This document shows, one piece after another, positions 24,344 to 33,814 of a stretch of 51,928 nucleotides of DNA. Every line of letters begins with the position of its first letter. Position 1 is the first letter of the stretch. A program made the position numbers and the translations under genes. This DNA comes from Nodosilinea sp. LEGE 06152. GTDB taxonomy: Bacteria; Cyanobacteriota; Cyanobacteriia; Phormidesmidales; Phormidesmidaceae. Location of the stretch: assembly GCF_015207525.1 (NCBI RefSeq), contig NZ_JADEWR010000001.1, forward strand, positions 287,784 through 339,711. Direction: 5' to 3'. The notes under the pieces were generated by a model. The model was given only the letters and a program-made list of their open reading frames with translations, was not told the DNA's origin and searched no databases.

Positions 24344-25969
24344 ATGCGTGTCTGGGCTCTAGCATCCTGCAGCGGGCTACTGGCTTTGGCGGCCTGTAGC
24401 GCCGAAAAAACTAGCCCTCCAGATTTGGGCACGGCCCCGCCCGAAAGCGATGACGCGGCTGAGGTCAACGCTCAGCCAGGGTTGAGGGCCACCTCCTCTA
24501 GCCCCATGGCTCGCCCCGAGCTGCGGCCCAGGCAGGGGGGCCTCGATCGGGCTCGCTTCAGCCCGCGATCGTCTCAGGCTTCACCTGTGGTCAGTCGGTC
24601 CAGCGGTGCTGGGCAAACGCTGCCCCAGGCCGATCAGCTGCGCGCACGATTGCAGCGCCTGCGGACACAGCACGGGTCAAGGTTGTCCTCCAATACCCCC
24701 CTGGCCACAGCCCCGCTGCCTGCCGCCCTCACCTCCACGCCTCCTCGTCCGGTGCCCGCAGCAGAGCAACCCCTAGAAACGCGTTCTGAAGCGTTGCCTA
24801 CCCCTCCCAGTGATGTGGGAGTCACCGCTTTGCCTACGCTATCCCAGCCCAATGTGGCACGGCCCAATGTGGCGGCCCCAGAACTGGGGCTGTCTTCGAC
24901 CGCTAGCACAGCCATCGACCTGGGGCCGGTTGCTTCTGCCCGACCGACCGACAGCTACTCCGTTGCTCCTGCGCGGCATCAGGGCTACAGCGCGCGATCG
25001 CAGCAGCCGGCCCCGACAATTACCACCGCAGCCGCCGGGGTGCCCGAGGGGCTAACCGCCCGGCTGCACGGCGCTACGTCACAGGCGATTACGCTGGCCT
25101 CCCCAGCAGATGCGCCAGCGGCGGTAGCGGCTCAACCCTCGCCCGCCTCCCCGTCACCCGTCGCTCCGTCCCCCGCTGCTCCCCTACCCGCTGCTCCCCT
25201 AGCTACCACCGCTGGGGAGGTTGCTCCTGTTTCAGCAGCGGCTGATTCTGAGCCAGCTACCGCCCATCAGTCGAGTGCCACGCCTGCCCTCACGCTAACG
25301 CCCCCGCAGGTAGAGGCATCGGCCCCGACAACCCTTACCCACCACAACCAGGGGCGCACCGCTCAACCTGAGACCGCGATTCGCGAAGCGATCCCCTTGG
25401 GAGTCGCACCCTTGGGCCGATCTGCGGCTACTGCGCCCCCCGAAAGCCTGCCCCTCAACCCGGGCACGCCGCGCCTCACCCCCCTGCGCCCAGCCGCCGT
25501 AACCTCGTCTGATGCCGCCTTGACTGTGCCTAGAGCCGCTGCACCGCAGGGGTTAGGGGCGCAGCCGCCAGCGATCCAGGCTTCAGAAGCTCCGGTATCT
25601 GAAGCCCAAATTCTAGAGGCTCAAACAACTAGCGCGAGCTTCTCAGCGCATCAGGGCCAGTCTCAGCCGGAGTCTCTAAGCCTCAACCCCCAGCCCGAAG
25701 CCAGCTCCAAAGACCTGCCGCTTGCCTACTGCTTTCAGGCGAGCGATCGCCCCCTCAACCCCGAAGCTCAGACCGGGACTGATCCGCAGTCGGCTGGTCA
25801 GCAGCTCGATCAGCTGTCTATGCTGATCGGCGCTGGCTCGGCCGATGCTGCTCTACGGCCGGGGGAGAGGTTGAGCAAAGCTGAGCCTGCCGCTGCTTGC
25901 CTGGAGGCGAACGGGGTTGCCGCTGAACCCGCTGCCGACGACTCTCGCTCTGCCCCACCCTTAAATTAA
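24344..25969 (+). CDS. Long Pro/Ala/Ser-rich lipoprotein of unknown function
   Basis: This 541-residue protein opens with a lipoprotein signal: MRVWALASCSGLLALAACSA has a lipobox (LAAC) with lipidation expected at Cys18. Nearly all the rest is low-complexity Ala, Pro, Ser, Thr and Gln, with runs such as SPSPVAPSPAAPLPAAPLA, so it is probably disordered and could span the periplasm or peptidoglycan. Only the C-terminal 120 residues are more complex (DLPLAYCFQASDRPLNPE and AACLEANGVAAEP), with two cysteines that might pair. No domain is recognised. The start is ATG 24344. The open frame over 1.6 kb with a good signal peptide supports a real gene. Confidence 0.72.
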   Translation: MRVWALASCSGLLALAACSAEKTSPPDLGTAPPESDDAAEVNAQPGLRATSSSPMARPELRPRQGGLDRARFSPRSSQASPVVSRSSGAGQTLPQADQLRARLQRLRTQHGSRLSSNTPLATAPLPAALTSTPPRPVPAAEQPLETRSEALPTPPSDVGVTALPTLSQPNVARPNVAAPELGLSSTASTAIDLGPVASARPTDSYSVAPARHQGYSARSQQPAPTITTAAAGVPEGLTARLHGATSQAITLASPADAPAAVAAQPSPASPSPVAPSPAAPLPAAPLATTAGEVAPVSAAADSEPATAHQSSATPALTLTPPQVEASAPTTLTHHNQGRTAQPETAIREAIPLGVAPLGRSAATAPPESLPLNPGTPRLTPLRPAAVTSSDAALTVPRAAAPQGLGAQPPAIQASEAPVSEAQILEAQTTSASFSAHQGQSQPESLSLNPQPEASSKDLPLAYCFQASDRPLNPEAQTGTDPQSAGQQLDQLSMLIGAGSADAALRPGERLSKAEPAAACLEANGVAAEPAADDSRSAPPLN

Positions 25970-26160
25970 GCCAACCCGAGTTCGAGATCAGCAAAAACCG
26001 TTGGCCGACGGTTCCGGTTTACAGCTTTCGGGGGGAAATCTGCCGATGTTTTGAGGATACCGGCAACTTAATTGCCGAATTCTTACAATAGAGCCGAGAG
26101 TACAAGGCCGAACCAAAGCTATGGTTGGGCAGCCACATAGGGTTCAAAACCGGCCACACT

Positions 26161-26985
26161 ATGCGACTTCACTGCGAGATCCGGGGGACTGGCTTTCCCA
26201 TTCTGTGCCTGCACGGCCACCCTGGATCGGCTAAAACTATGTCGGTGTTTACCGAAAGCCTGAGCGATCGCTACCAAACCCTGGCCCCAGACCTGCGGGG
26301 CTACGGCCGCAGCCGGACGCCATTGCCCTTTGAACTCGAGGATAGCCTCAACGACCTGGTTGAACTGCTCGATACCCAGCGGGTAGAGCGCTGCCTGGTG
26401 CTCGGCTGGTCGTTAGGCGGAATTTTAGCGATCGAGCTAGCCCTGCGCCACCCCAATCGCGTCGCCGGCCTGATTTTAATTGCGACAGCGGCTCGGCCTG
26501 TGGGTGCTCATCCGCCTGTGGCCTGGCCAGAACTCGTCAATACCGGGCTGGCCTCAGTGCTTAATGTTGTGATCCCAGGTCATCCCTGGGTGATGGATGG
26601 TCTGGGAAAGCGATCGCTCTACCGATACCTGCTGCGGCAGCATTCGCCCCAGGCCTACCACCGTTTGGCCAAAGAAGGCTTTGGAGCCTACCTGGGCACC
26701 TCACCCCAGGCCAATCGCGCCCTCAACAGCGCCCTAGGACGCCGCTACAACCGGCTGCCCGACCTGGGTGCGATCGCGGTTCCTTGCCTGGTGCTCTGTG
26801 GGGCCGAGGATTGCCACATTACCGCCCAGGCCAGCCTAGAAACCGCCGCTCACCTGCCCCAGGCCGAGAGCCATTGCTACCCAAACACTGCCCACCTGCT
26901 GCCTTGGGAAATTCCGGAGCAGGTGCTGCAGGATATTCACCAATGGTTAGCGCAACACAAACAAGCGCTAGGTCTAGAACACTAG
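26161..26985 (+). CDS. Alpha/beta hydrolase
   Basis: This protein of about 274 residues has the alpha/beta hydrolase fold: oxyanion-hole strand PILCLHGHPGSAKTM, LAPDLRGYGRSRTP, the nucleophile elbow LGWSLGGILAIE (catalytic Ser), the acid in LCGAEDCHITAQA and the histidine in NTAHLLPWEIPEQV. All three triad residues are present, so it should be an active esterase, lipase or C-C hydrolase. The substrate is unknown. The start is taken as ATG 26161 (MRLHCEIRGTG). Upstream, 26086-26095 contains TTACAATAGA, a possible -10. Confidence 0.88.
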   Translation: MRLHCEIRGTGFPILCLHGHPGSAKTMSVFTESLSDRYQTLAPDLRGYGRSRTPLPFELEDSLNDLVELLDTQRVERCLVLGWSLGGILAIELALRHPNRVAGLILIATAARPVGAHPPVAWPELVNTGLASVLNVVIPGHPWVMDGLGKRSLYRYLLRQHSPQAYHRLAKEGFGAYLGTSPQANRALNSALGRRYNRLPDLGAIAVPCLVLCGAEDCHITAQASLETAAHLPQAESHCYPNTAHLLPWEIPEQVLQDIHQWLAQHKQALGLEH

Positions 26986-27018
26986 GCCTAGCCAATAATG
27001 GCGATGACAGAACTTGGG

Positions 27019-27312
27019 CTAGGGCCGACCGCTGAAGGCGGGAGTCGAAAACCCACCCACAGGAGTATCCCACTCATCGGTAATGGTCAGCTGCTCAGGA
27101 CGGCTGCACAGCTGCACCACGGTTTGAATTTTCTGTGCCCCTTCCTGCTCAAGATCTTCAATGTAGCCACCCTTAGCGGCATGAGCCTCAGACTCACTAT
27201 CAAAGGGGCCAAAGTAGTAGGTGCAGGCGGGTGAATTGGTCTTGATCTCGACCCACCAGGCTTTGTCTTGGCCTAAAACGCTCGCTAAAAAACGACCTAA
27301 AAGATGCTTCAT
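27019..27312 (-). CDS. DUF1816 domain protein
   Basis: This 97-residue protein contains AWWVEIKTNSPACTYYFGPF and SEAHAAKGGYIEDLEQEGA, the core of DUF1816, a small family of cyanobacteria sometimes linked to phycobilisome or CpcD-like linker contexts. The function is unknown. ATG 27312 (MKHLLGRFLASVLG) gives a short basic leader. It lies 45 bases downstream of the RlmB-type gene on the same strand and may be co-transcribed. Confidence 0.88.
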   Translation of the reverse strand: MKHLLGRFLASVLGQDKAWWVEIKTNSPACTYYFGPFDSESEAHAAKGGYIEDLEQEGAQKIQTVVQLCSRPEQLTITDEWDTPVGGFSTPAFSGRP

Positions 27313-27357
27313 AGATCCTGCCTATCTGCCGAGTTCTAAAGATTTTTTATGGGGAAA

Positions 27358-28752
27358 TCACGGTTCTAAACCGTCCTGGGGCAACGCTATCCCATGTTTC
27401 GTTATACTGCCTTGCTTTTGATTTTGCAAAGAGGAAATTTGTAGTTGCGCCGTCCATTGATGACGATAGATCTCATAGAGAGCCATGCCTGTAGCCACCG
27501 ATGCATTTAAGCTAGGAACCGTGCCGCGTAGCGGAATCGATACCAGCGTGTCGCAGCTCTGCTGCACGGTAAGGCTGAGACCACTGCCCTCGGCCCCCAC
27601 CACAATCACCGTCGGGCGATCAAAGGTGGTGCGGTGTACCGGCTGGCTGGCCTCTGAAGACAGTCCGTAGATCCAAAATCCCTTTTCTTTAAGGGTGTCG
27701 AGGGCGCGTTTGAGGTTGACGACTCGCGCCACGGGCAAATGCTCTAGGGCACCTGCGGCGACCTTGGCCACCGTGGCCGTTACCCCCGCCGCCCGCCGCT
27801 GGGGGATCACCATTCCCTGGGCACCCAGGGCTTCAGCGGTGCGAATAATGGCCCCCAAATTGTGGGGATCGGTAATGCTGTCGGCCGCGATAATGACCGG
27901 TACTTTAGTTGCCCCCAGGGCGGTTTCGATCATCTCGTCGAGGTCGTGATAGGTATGAGCCGCCGCTTGGGCCGCGATCCCCTGGTGGTTGGCTCCGCCG
28001 GTAATCTGGTTGAGTCGCTTGGTGTCGACCTCGTCGATGACGGCACCGCTTGCCTTGGCTGCGTCAATCAGCGGCAGAAACCGGGGATCGTAGCGAATGC
28101 GATCGTTAACCCAGACTCGGTTGAGGGGGCGCTGAGCCTGCAGAGCGGCCTCGACCGCGTGACGACCGTAGATTAGATCAGTTTCGTCTTGTCTTTCGTT
28201 GCCTTCACCGAGCCCTTCGCTACTGACTCCCAGCTGGCGGGGTGGAGCAGAGGTGGAGCGCCGAAACGAATCGCTACGCGAATCGCCGCCCTGGTAGCGG
28301 GGCTTTTCATCTCGGCGCGGACTGCCGTCGTAGCGAGGCTGGTCACCCTGGTAGCGCGGCTTACTGTCTTTGTAGCGGGGCTTTTCATCTCGGCGTGGAC
28401 TGCCGTCGTAGCGAGGCTGGTCGCCCTGCGGGCGGGATTTATCGTCCCTATGGCGGGGTTTGCCGTCGCCGTAGCGCGGTTTATCGTCTTTGTAGCGCGG
28501 CTTTTCGTCGCCGTGGCGGGGCTTGGCACCAGCGTAGCGCGGCTTGTCGTCACCGTAGCGAGGCTTGTCGCCCTGGTAGCGGGGTTTGTCGTCACCGTAG
28601 CGGGGCTTGTCGCTTTGGCGAGGCCGGTCGTCACCGTAGCGGGGTTTGCCTTCACCCTGGCGGGGTTTACCTCCCCGGTAGCCTTCAGACTGCTGGCGAG
28701 GCTTGGCCCCAGAGGGACGGTTGGGGTTGCGAGAAGGCTTTGGGGTCGGCAT
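27358..28752 (-). CDS. rlmB: RlmB-type rRNA 2'-O-methyltransferase with KPRY-repeat tail
   Basis: The C-terminal 280 residues form a SpoU/TrmH methyltransferase: substrate-binding domain [20 protein letters not shown], then motif 1 [16 protein letters not shown], motif 2 [15 protein letters not shown] and motif 3 [20 protein letters not shown]. It should methylate a guanosine 2'-OH in 23S rRNA (G2251 in E. coli), although relatives act on tRNA. The N-terminal 175 or so residues are a repeated polyampholyte of about 17 units like [14 protein letters not shown] and KPRHGDE. A larger block, [17 protein letters not shown], occurs twice. This tail is probably disordered and RNA-binding. ATG 28752 is chosen; TTG 28782 is an alternative. 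Confidence 0.9.
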   Translation of the reverse strand: MPTPKPSRNPNRPSGAKPRQQSEGYRGGKPRQGEGKPRYGDDRPRQSDKPRYGDDKPRYQGDKPRYGDDKPRYAGAKPRHGDEKPRYKDDKPRYGDGKPRHRDDKSRPQGDQPRYDGSPRRDEKPRYKDSKPRYQGDQPRYDGSPRRDEKPRYQGGDSRSDSFRRSTSAPPRQLGVSSEGLGEGNERQDETDLIYGRHAVEAALQAQRPLNRVWVNDRIRYDPRFLPLIDAAKASGAVIDEVDTKRLNQITGGANHQGIAAQAAAHTYHDLDEMIETALGATKVPVIIAADSITDPHNLGAIIRTAEALGAQGMVIPQRRAAGVTATVAKVAAGALEHLPVARVVNLKRALDTLKEKGFWIYGLSSEASQPVHRTTFDRPTVIVVGAEGSGLSLTVQQSCDTLVSIPLRGTVPSLNASVATGMALYEIYRHQWTAQLQISSLQNQKQGSITKHGIALPQDGLEP

Positions 28753-29162
28753 GGCCACACCTGATACGGGGTTAGGAACCAAAAATAAGCAGAAAACCTA
28801 GGCTAGCACGTCCTACTCCCTTACCCCAGCATTCTGGTTTTATTGCCCCACTCTGCCGTAAGAAAAGCAGCAGTGGGCTTGTTGAGCTAGTAGCAGGGCA
28901 ATAGCAGGGGCGATCGCCCTGTAGTTGAGGAGCCAGGCTAGAAACCTTTCCTTAGTAAGGGTTTTAAACCCTTAAATGCCAGCCGTCTACCTATGCGCTG
29001 TCTGTAGATGGCCCCACCTGGTGGAACTAAGCCAGATAGGTTGGGGCTGCAGGCGTTTAGGCTCAGGTTGGAAAAAAAGCTTAAATCTTCAGCATCTGGT
29101 GACACATCAGCCACATCCCCAAAATGATCCTTCACAATGGAAAATAACATGCCCATACCGGA
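28753..29162. other. Spacer without a recognisable gene
   Basis: This 410-bp region lies between two divergently transcribed genes. It holds one HIP1 octamer near 28911 and a short inverted pair around AAGGGTTTTAAACCCTT (28957-28973). Candidate frames on both strands have no coding character. It probably contains both promoters, but no clear -35/-10 pair was identified. Confidence 0.5.
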
Positions 29163-29171
29163 GTGATGCCA

Positions 29172-29567
29172 ATGCCTCACCCATCCAACGGTGCGAAGCT
29201 CGATTGTCCGGTTCATCTGGTCCTGTCGTACATTGGCAGCAAATGGGCCATCCTCATTCTGCAAGAGCTGTTTCAGGGCAGTCGCCGCACGAACGAGTTT
29301 TTGTCGGCGCTGCCTGGTATTAGTACCAAAACTTTAACTGCCCGCCTGCGGGAGCTAGAGAGCTACGGCTTAGTAAAGCGCACTGTTTTTCCGGAGGTGC
29401 CCCCACGGGTTGAATACTCGCTCACTGCGAAGGGGCGCGAGGTGCAGCCCATTATGGCTGCTCTCAACCAGGTGGGGCAGCACTGGCTGGTGCATAGCCC
29501 TGGCGATTCGCGTAGCGATCCCGCTAAGAATCGCCAGCCTACGCTCTACGGCCCTCGCGGCCGATAG
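29172..29567 (+). CDS. HxlR family winged-helix regulator
   Basis: This protein of about 131 residues has the HxlR/MarR-like winged helix: KLDCPVHLVLSYIGSKWAIL, LFQGSRRTNEFLSALPGIST, then KTLTARLRELESYGLVKRTV and the wing VPPRVEYSLTAKG. The single N-terminal cysteine before the first helix is typical of redox- or electrophile-sensing HxlR proteins, though sensing here is inference. GTG 29163 and ATG 29166 are also in frame; ATG 29172 has GGAG at better spacing. The C-terminus carries a short HIP1-like-derived tail (GDSRSDPAKNRQ). Targets are unknown. Confidence 0.85.
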   Translation: MPHPSNGAKLDCPVHLVLSYIGSKWAILILQELFQGSRRTNEFLSALPGISTKTLTARLRELESYGLVKRTVFPEVPPRVEYSLTAKGREVQPIMAALNQVGQHWLVHSPGDSRSDPAKNRQPTLYGPRGR

Positions 29568-29577
29568 CCGTCCCTGG

Positions 29578-29820
29578 TCAGTCGTTGCTCCAGGTCTCGT
29601 GGGGGATCAAGTCGCCAATGCGATCGCGCAGGCCGTAGTCATTTTTCTCCAGCTCAGCCTCAATGTAGGGCCATTCGCGCGCGGCAATATAGCCGCAAAG
29701 GGCGCAAATTGGCTGACAGCGGTCTAGGATGCCGCAGTCTACCAATTGCTTGGCTTCGTCGCGAATGACATCGATTGTGTAGTGCTGACTAAGCCGCGGT
29801 CGTGTGGTTGTCGTGGTCAT
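29578..29820 (-). CDS. DUF4327 family protein
   Basis: This 80-residue protein includes HYTIDVIRDEAKQLVDCGIL, then CALCGYIAAREWPYIEAELE and NDYGLRDRIGDLIPHETW, matching the small cyanobacterial DUF4327 family. It has four cysteines (DCG, RCQ, CALC) that could bind metal, but no such role is established. ATG 29820 follows CCTCC on the complementary strand (GGAGGGC), a good ribosome binding site. The function is unknown. Confidence 0.85.
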   Translation of the reverse strand: MTTTTTRPRLSQHYTIDVIRDEAKQLVDCGILDRCQPICALCGYIAAREWPYIEAELEKNDYGLRDRIGDLIPHETWSND

Positions 29821-29970
29821 AGCTGTAGCCCTCCTGTACTGGATGGCAATGGGGACATTTACTTACCACCCATATACATAGTGCGACCCTAATTTTGGCA
29901 ATCAAAGCAGATGATGCGTATCCTTTACCTTTGTTTACCAAGCGCAATATTGTAGCCTAGTACACCGTTT

Positions 29971-30009
29971 GATGGATGCGATCGCTGGTTCAGGACAATC
30001 GCATCCATC
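29971..30009 (-). terminator. Perfect hairpin downstream of the CAP-domain gene
   Basis: GATGGATGCGAT (29971-29982) and ATCGCATCCATC (29998-30009) form a perfect 12-bp stem with a 15-base loop, about 40 bases past the CAP gene stop. There is no U-run, so it may be a fold-back 3' end or an interspersed repeat rather than a standard intrinsic terminator. Confidence 0.45.
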
Positions 30010-30047
30010 CACTTTTGGCAGGCCGCTCTGCGGCCACAGCCCTTTTT

Positions 30048-30608
30048 CTAAAGCGGTCTACCGAATACCTGTGTCCAATAGATTCGCCCGCTCCCGGTGG
30101 CTTGCCCCACCCCCAGCTCGGTAAAGGCCGGGTTGAGAATGTTTTGGCGGTGGCCAGGGCTATTCATCCAGGCGCTCATTACGGCGGCGGCGGTGGGCTG
30201 GCCCATAGCAACGTTTTCGCCAATGGTTGACCACCGGTACCCAGTGGCGTCAATGCGCGATCGCATTGTTGAGCCGTCAGAACCGGTGTGGCTCATGCGG
30301 CGGCTGGTCGCCATGTCCTGGGCGTGGCGCTGGGCGGCGGCAGTGAGTTTTTCGTTCAGCACCAGGGGCGGTGCATTGACGCGCTGGCGTTCAGCATTGA
30401 CCAACCGCAGCAGCTCCTGGGCGATCGTGACATCGGCCTGGGCTATTGTTACACCCGATGTTGTGTCGGAGGTCTGGGCGATCCCCTGAGGAATCGCTGC
30501 ATGAATCGCCGCTGGCATTCCCAACCCCGGCAGCAGCCCCGCCAAAATCGCTGCAAGCAGTACGGCGCTATTAGGTCGAGGGCGTAGCATGTGTTTCCAT
30601 GGCTGCAT
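30048..30608 (-). CDS. Exported CAP-domain (SCP/PR1) protein
   Basis: This 186-residue secreted protein has a Sec signal (SAVLLAAILAGLLPGLG, cleavage near IHAAIPQ) followed by a bacterial CAP domain: LLRLVNAERQRVNAPPLVLN, LTAAAQRHAQDMATSRRMSH, then GYRWSTIGENVAMGQPT and AWMNSPGHRQNILNPAFTEL. The histidine and glutamate of the CAP cavity are present. Bacterial CAP proteins are extracellular with roles from lipid binding to metal-dependent activities; none can be assigned. ATG 30608 has AGGAGAT upstream. Confidence 0.9.
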   Translation of the reverse strand: MQPWKHMLRPRPNSAVLLAAILAGLLPGLGMPAAIHAAIPQGIAQTSDTTSGVTIAQADVTIAQELLRLVNAERQRVNAPPLVLNEKLTAAAQRHAQDMATSRRMSHTGSDGSTMRSRIDATGYRWSTIGENVAMGQPTAAAVMSAWMNSPGHRQNILNPAFTELGVGQATGSGRIYWTQVFGRPL

Positions 30609-30735
30609 GGCTATCTCCTAAAGATGATGGTGCTGTAGACGCCCCTGCCCTCCCCTTTGACGCAGCTCAAAAGGGTCGGTTCCACCGGCTTCACCGACAG
30701 TTGCTCAGCTAGTCTTCCCAAACTGCACTTAATCC

Positions 30736-31623
30736 CTAGCGAGGATGCAGTGCCATGAGCTGCCGCACCGCCTCAGCGTGGTACGAACTGCGCGTCAGCG
30801 GTGATGACACCACCTGCAAAAACCCCTTGACCTCGCCTGCCACCCGCCAGGCGTCAAACTGAGCCGGGGTAATAAACTCTGCCACCGGTAAATGCTTTGG
30901 CCCCGGCGAAAGGTACTGACCTAGGGTCAGAATGTCGCAGTCTACGGCCCGCAGGTCATCCATCACCTGCTGCACTTCGGCATCGGTTTCGCCCAGCCCC
31001 ATCATCAAACCCGACTTGGTATAAACCCAGGGAGCCAGCGCTCGACTGCGCCGCAGCAGTTCAAGGGAGCGGGCGTAATTGCCCTGGGGCCGCACCCGCC
31101 GGTAGAGGCGGGGCACAGTCTCGGTATTGTGGTTGAGCACGTGGGGGCGCGACGCGAGAATGGTTTCCAGCGCTGACCAGTTGCCGCACAGGTCGGGGAT
31201 CAACACTTCAATGGTGGTGTCGGGGGTCGTTTGTTTGACCGCCTCAATGCAGGCCACAAACTGGCTAGCGCCGCCGTCGGCCAGATCGTCGCGGTTAACC
31301 GACGTAATCACCACGTGGTTGAGCCCCATGCGTCGCACCGACTCGGCCAGGCGCAGAGGTTCGGTAGGGTCGAGCACCTGGGGCTTTTTCTCAAAGTCAA
31401 TGTCGCAGTAGGGGCAGGCGCGGGTACAGGCTGGTCCCATGATCAAAAACGTAGCTGTACCCGCCTTAAAGCACTCACCAATGTTGGGGCACGAAGCCTC
31501 TTCACAAACGGTGTTAAGGCCTAGATCTTGCAGAATTGACTTAACTTCGCCTATCCGTTCCCACTGAGGGGCTTTTACCCGTAACCACTCTGGTTTTACC
31601 GCCACAGTTTTTAACCCCGACAC
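30736..31623 (-). CDS. lipA: Lipoyl synthase
   Basis: This 295-residue radical-SAM enzyme inserts two sulfurs into octanoyl groups on lipoyl domains. Both iron-sulfur sites are present: the auxiliary cluster cysteines in [12 protein letters not shown] (residues 40-51) and the radical-SAM triad [11 protein letters not shown], plus the C-terminal RSSYHAE motif that ligates the auxiliary cluster. The sacrificial cluster architecture is therefore intact. The start is GTG 31623 ([14 protein letters not shown]). Cyanobacteria often have two lipA genes. The lpdA gene at 48784 encodes an enzyme that uses the product. Confidence 0.96.
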   Translation of the reverse strand: MSGLKTVAVKPEWLRVKAPQWERIGEVKSILQDLGLNTVCEEASCPNIGECFKAGTATFLIMGPACTRACPYCDIDFEKKPQVLDPTEPLRLAESVRRMGLNHVVITSVNRDDLADGGASQFVACIEAVKQTTPDTTIEVLIPDLCGNWSALETILASRPHVLNHNTETVPRLYRRVRPQGNYARSLELLRRSRALAPWVYTKSGLMMGLGETDAEVQQVMDDLRAVDCDILTLGQYLSPGPKHLPVAEFITPAQFDAWRVAGEVKGFLQVVSSPLTRSSYHAEAVRQLMALHPR

Positions 31624-31745
31624 TATGTCTGTGACTCAATCATATCAACCCCCGCAGCACTTGCCCTGGGGCACTGCGCTGCAAACAGCCTAGAACCTGG
31701 GGATAGCAGTATGCTGGAGTTGGGTGGGATCGATCAAAACGGCCT

Positions 31746-32321
31746 ATGGATGCGCCAGCTCCCCTAAATCGCTGTCTGATGGTGCTGTGCTACGGCGCGG
31801 CCGGTCTGCTGGCTGCCGCTACCTGGCAAGACCAGGTAAATTCGCGCTGGCGGTTTGAGGCTCCCTTTGAGCGCACGGGTTTGGTTCGTCTGACGACGAT
31901 CATTACCCAGGCCCCCGAAACTTTGATCACCGCCAACACCCGCGTGGTGATCAGCCTGAGCCGGCGACGACTTACCCTCTACCAAAACGATGCCGTGCGC
32001 GGCGAGTTTGCGGTGGCCATTGGTCAGGATGACTGGCAAACCCCTACGGGCGAATTTGCCGTCCGCGACATGCGTACCAACCCGGTGTGGCAGCACCCCA
32101 TTACTAAAGAAGCGGTTGGCCCTGGCCCGAGTAACCCCCTCGGCTCCCGCTGGATTGGCTTTGCGCTGCAGGGGCAGTATCACATCGGCATCCACGGCAC
32201 CAACCAGGAGACGCTAATTGGCGAGGCCGTTTCCCACGGCTGCGTAAGGATGCTGGAAGCAGATATTCACACGCTCTACAGCCACATCAAAATAGGCACC
32301 CCCATTCAGGTGGTGCCGTAA
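31746..32321 (+). CDS. L,D-transpeptidase (YkuD family)
   Basis: This 191-residue protein has an N-terminal hydrophobic segment (LMVLCYGAAGLLAAATW), probably an uncleaved anchor or signal, and a YkuD domain: VVISLSRRRLTLYQNDAVRG, then GQDDWQTPTGEFAVRDM and the active site HIGIHGTN...EAVSHGCVRM with catalytic Cys and His. Such enzymes form 3-3 cross-links in peptidoglycan or attach proteins to it. The start ATG 31746 is the first in frame. It is divergent from lipA with a 122-base gap. Confidence 0.9.
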   Translation: MDAPAPLNRCLMVLCYGAAGLLAAATWQDQVNSRWRFEAPFERTGLVRLTTIITQAPETLITANTRVVISLSRRRLTLYQNDAVRGEFAVAIGQDDWQTPTGEFAVRDMRTNPVWQHPITKEAVGPGPSNPLGSRWIGFALQGQYHIGIHGTNQETLIGEAVSHGCVRMLEADIHTLYSHIKIGTPIQVVP

Positions 32322-32366
32322 AGTTAGGGTTGCGGGGCCTTTGATCAGCGCCTATGGTCGTAAGCC

Positions 32367-33449
32367 CTAAACCTGCACCGCTACGGGAAGTTCGTTGCCC
32401 ACAGCAGTCAGGTCGAAGTGGTGCCAGGGTTTGCCGTCTAGGGCCATCTGCTCAATTAGGCTGGCTAGCCTGAGGGCTTTGAGTGCCTGCTCGCCGCCGA
32501 CGGAGGGTTTTTCGCCGCCGCGCACACAGTTGATAAAGTGCTCTAGCTCGGCATGGAGCGGCTCGATGTTGCTGGTATAGACTTTCTCGATTAAGCCGTC
32601 CTGGCGGTAGAGCACCTGGCCGTAGTCGGAGGAGCAGTCGGCGGTGGTCTGCCGGTGAATCAAAATCTCGTTGTTGAGAAAATCGGCGTCGGTGAGGGAG
32701 TTTTTGCAGTGGGCCGTAATGCTGCGAATTTTGCGGTGGGTGACCTTGCTGGAAGTCAGCGTAGCCACAATGCCATTGCTAAAGCCCAGGGTGGCGGTGA
32801 CGTAGTCTAGATACCCAGAGTTAGAGGCCCGGCTGCCGCTGGCGGTGAGGGTGGCTACCGTTGACCCTGCTAGCTCTAGCAGGAGGTCAATGTCGTGGAT
32901 CATCAGGTCGAGCACCACGGACACGTCGTTGGCCCGCTGGGAGTAGGGGCTCATGCGGCGGGCTTCGAGGGCCAGCAGTTCTTCGGTCTTGAGCACCTTG
33001 TGGAGTTCTTGAAAGGCCGGGTTAAACCGCTCGATGTGACCCACCTGCAAAATGCAGTTGGTTGCCGCCGCTGCATTGACCAATGACTCTGCCTCGGCAA
33101 TGCTGGCGGCAATGGGTTTTTCAATCAAAATATGTACGCCCGCCTGCAAACAGGCCATGCCCACGGCGTGGTGCAGTCGAGTTGGCACCGCTACGCACAC
33201 GGCATCGACGTGCTTGAGCAGCTCTTGGTAGTCTTCAAAAAACCGAATTCTGTACTTGCCAGCGGTGTCGAGCCCCCGCTCCACGTTGACATCTGACACC
33301 CCAACGAGCTCTACATCTTTGAACCGGCTGAGAACGCGGGTATGGTGCTGGCCCATGTTGCCCACGCCAATAACGCCGACACGAATAGGATCTGGTAGGT
33401 TGCGAGATAGGTGCATGTCTAAGGCAGATGACAACATGGAGTTTTGCAC
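32367..33449 (-). CDS. Gfo/Idh/MocA family oxidoreductase
   Basis: This 360-residue NAD(P)-dependent dehydrogenase has an N-terminal Rossmann fold (RVGVIGVGNMGQHHTRVL), the EKPIA motif (HILIEKPIAASIAEAESLV, catalytic Lys) and a C-terminal substrate domain with MIHDIDLLLELAGS. Family members oxidise or reduce sugars, inositols or related compounds; the substrate cannot be inferred. GTG 33449 is chosen because AGGAAGGACAGGC precedes it. The ATGs at 33437 and 33416 are in frame and could also be used. Confidence 0.88.
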   Translation of the reverse strand: MQNSMLSSALDMHLSRNLPDPIRVGVIGVGNMGQHHTRVLSRFKDVELVGVSDVNVERGLDTAGKYRIRFFEDYQELLKHVDAVCVAVPTRLHHAVGMACLQAGVHILIEKPIAASIAEAESLVNAAAATNCILQVGHIERFNPAFQELHKVLKTEELLALEARRMSPYSQRANDVSVVLDLMIHDIDLLLELAGSTVATLTASGSRASNSGYLDYVTATLGFSNGIVATLTSSKVTHRKIRSITAHCKNSLTDADFLNNEILIHRQTTADCSSDYGQVLYRQDGLIEKVYTSNIEPLHAELEHFINCVRGGEKPSVGGEQALKALRLASLIEQMALDGKPWHHFDLTAVGNELPVAVQV

Positions 33450-33814
33450 GCCTGTCCTTCCTAGGGAGACAAAGATACGTCGACAGCGAGTGGGTTGCGA
33501 ACGTCAGAGCAAGTGGAGAACTGGGACGGCCAGGTAAAATTACTCAGATACTATCACAATGCTTCACACTGTAAAGAATAGCGACATTCCCCACCAGAGA
33601 AGCATAGATTTACGACCAGATTCGCAATCTGGCACAGCTCCATGCTCGTTTTCCGAATTTTTGCCTGCTTTTTTATGCTACTGATGGCTGGGTGAGCCGT
33701 CGAGCGACCTGTGGCAGTTAAATAGCTGTCTAGGGGGCTGAATCCCTGGTCGATCGCGATCGTCTGCCCCCGACTACTCAAGGCATAATGCTCATCTCCC
33801 TAGGGCATAGAAGT
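33450..33814. other. Spacer without a recognisable gene
   Basis: This 365-bp region lies between two minus-strand genes. It is AT-rich around 33580-33680 and contains TCGATCGCGATCG near 33751. A 75-codon open frame on the minus strand has no conserved look or ribosome binding site and is not accepted. No RNA gene or terminator is convincing. Confidence 0.5.

Noticed and set aside
28173..28760. Long open frames on both strands (about 195 and 191 codons) over the rlmB 5' end
   Set aside because: They are by-products of the 21-bp KPRY-coding repeat, which lacks stops in several frames. Their products are simple Ala/Thr or Val/Ala/Arg repeats.
33554..33781. 75-codon minus-strand frame
   Set aside because: No ribosome binding site, no conserved look, and composition of a spacer.
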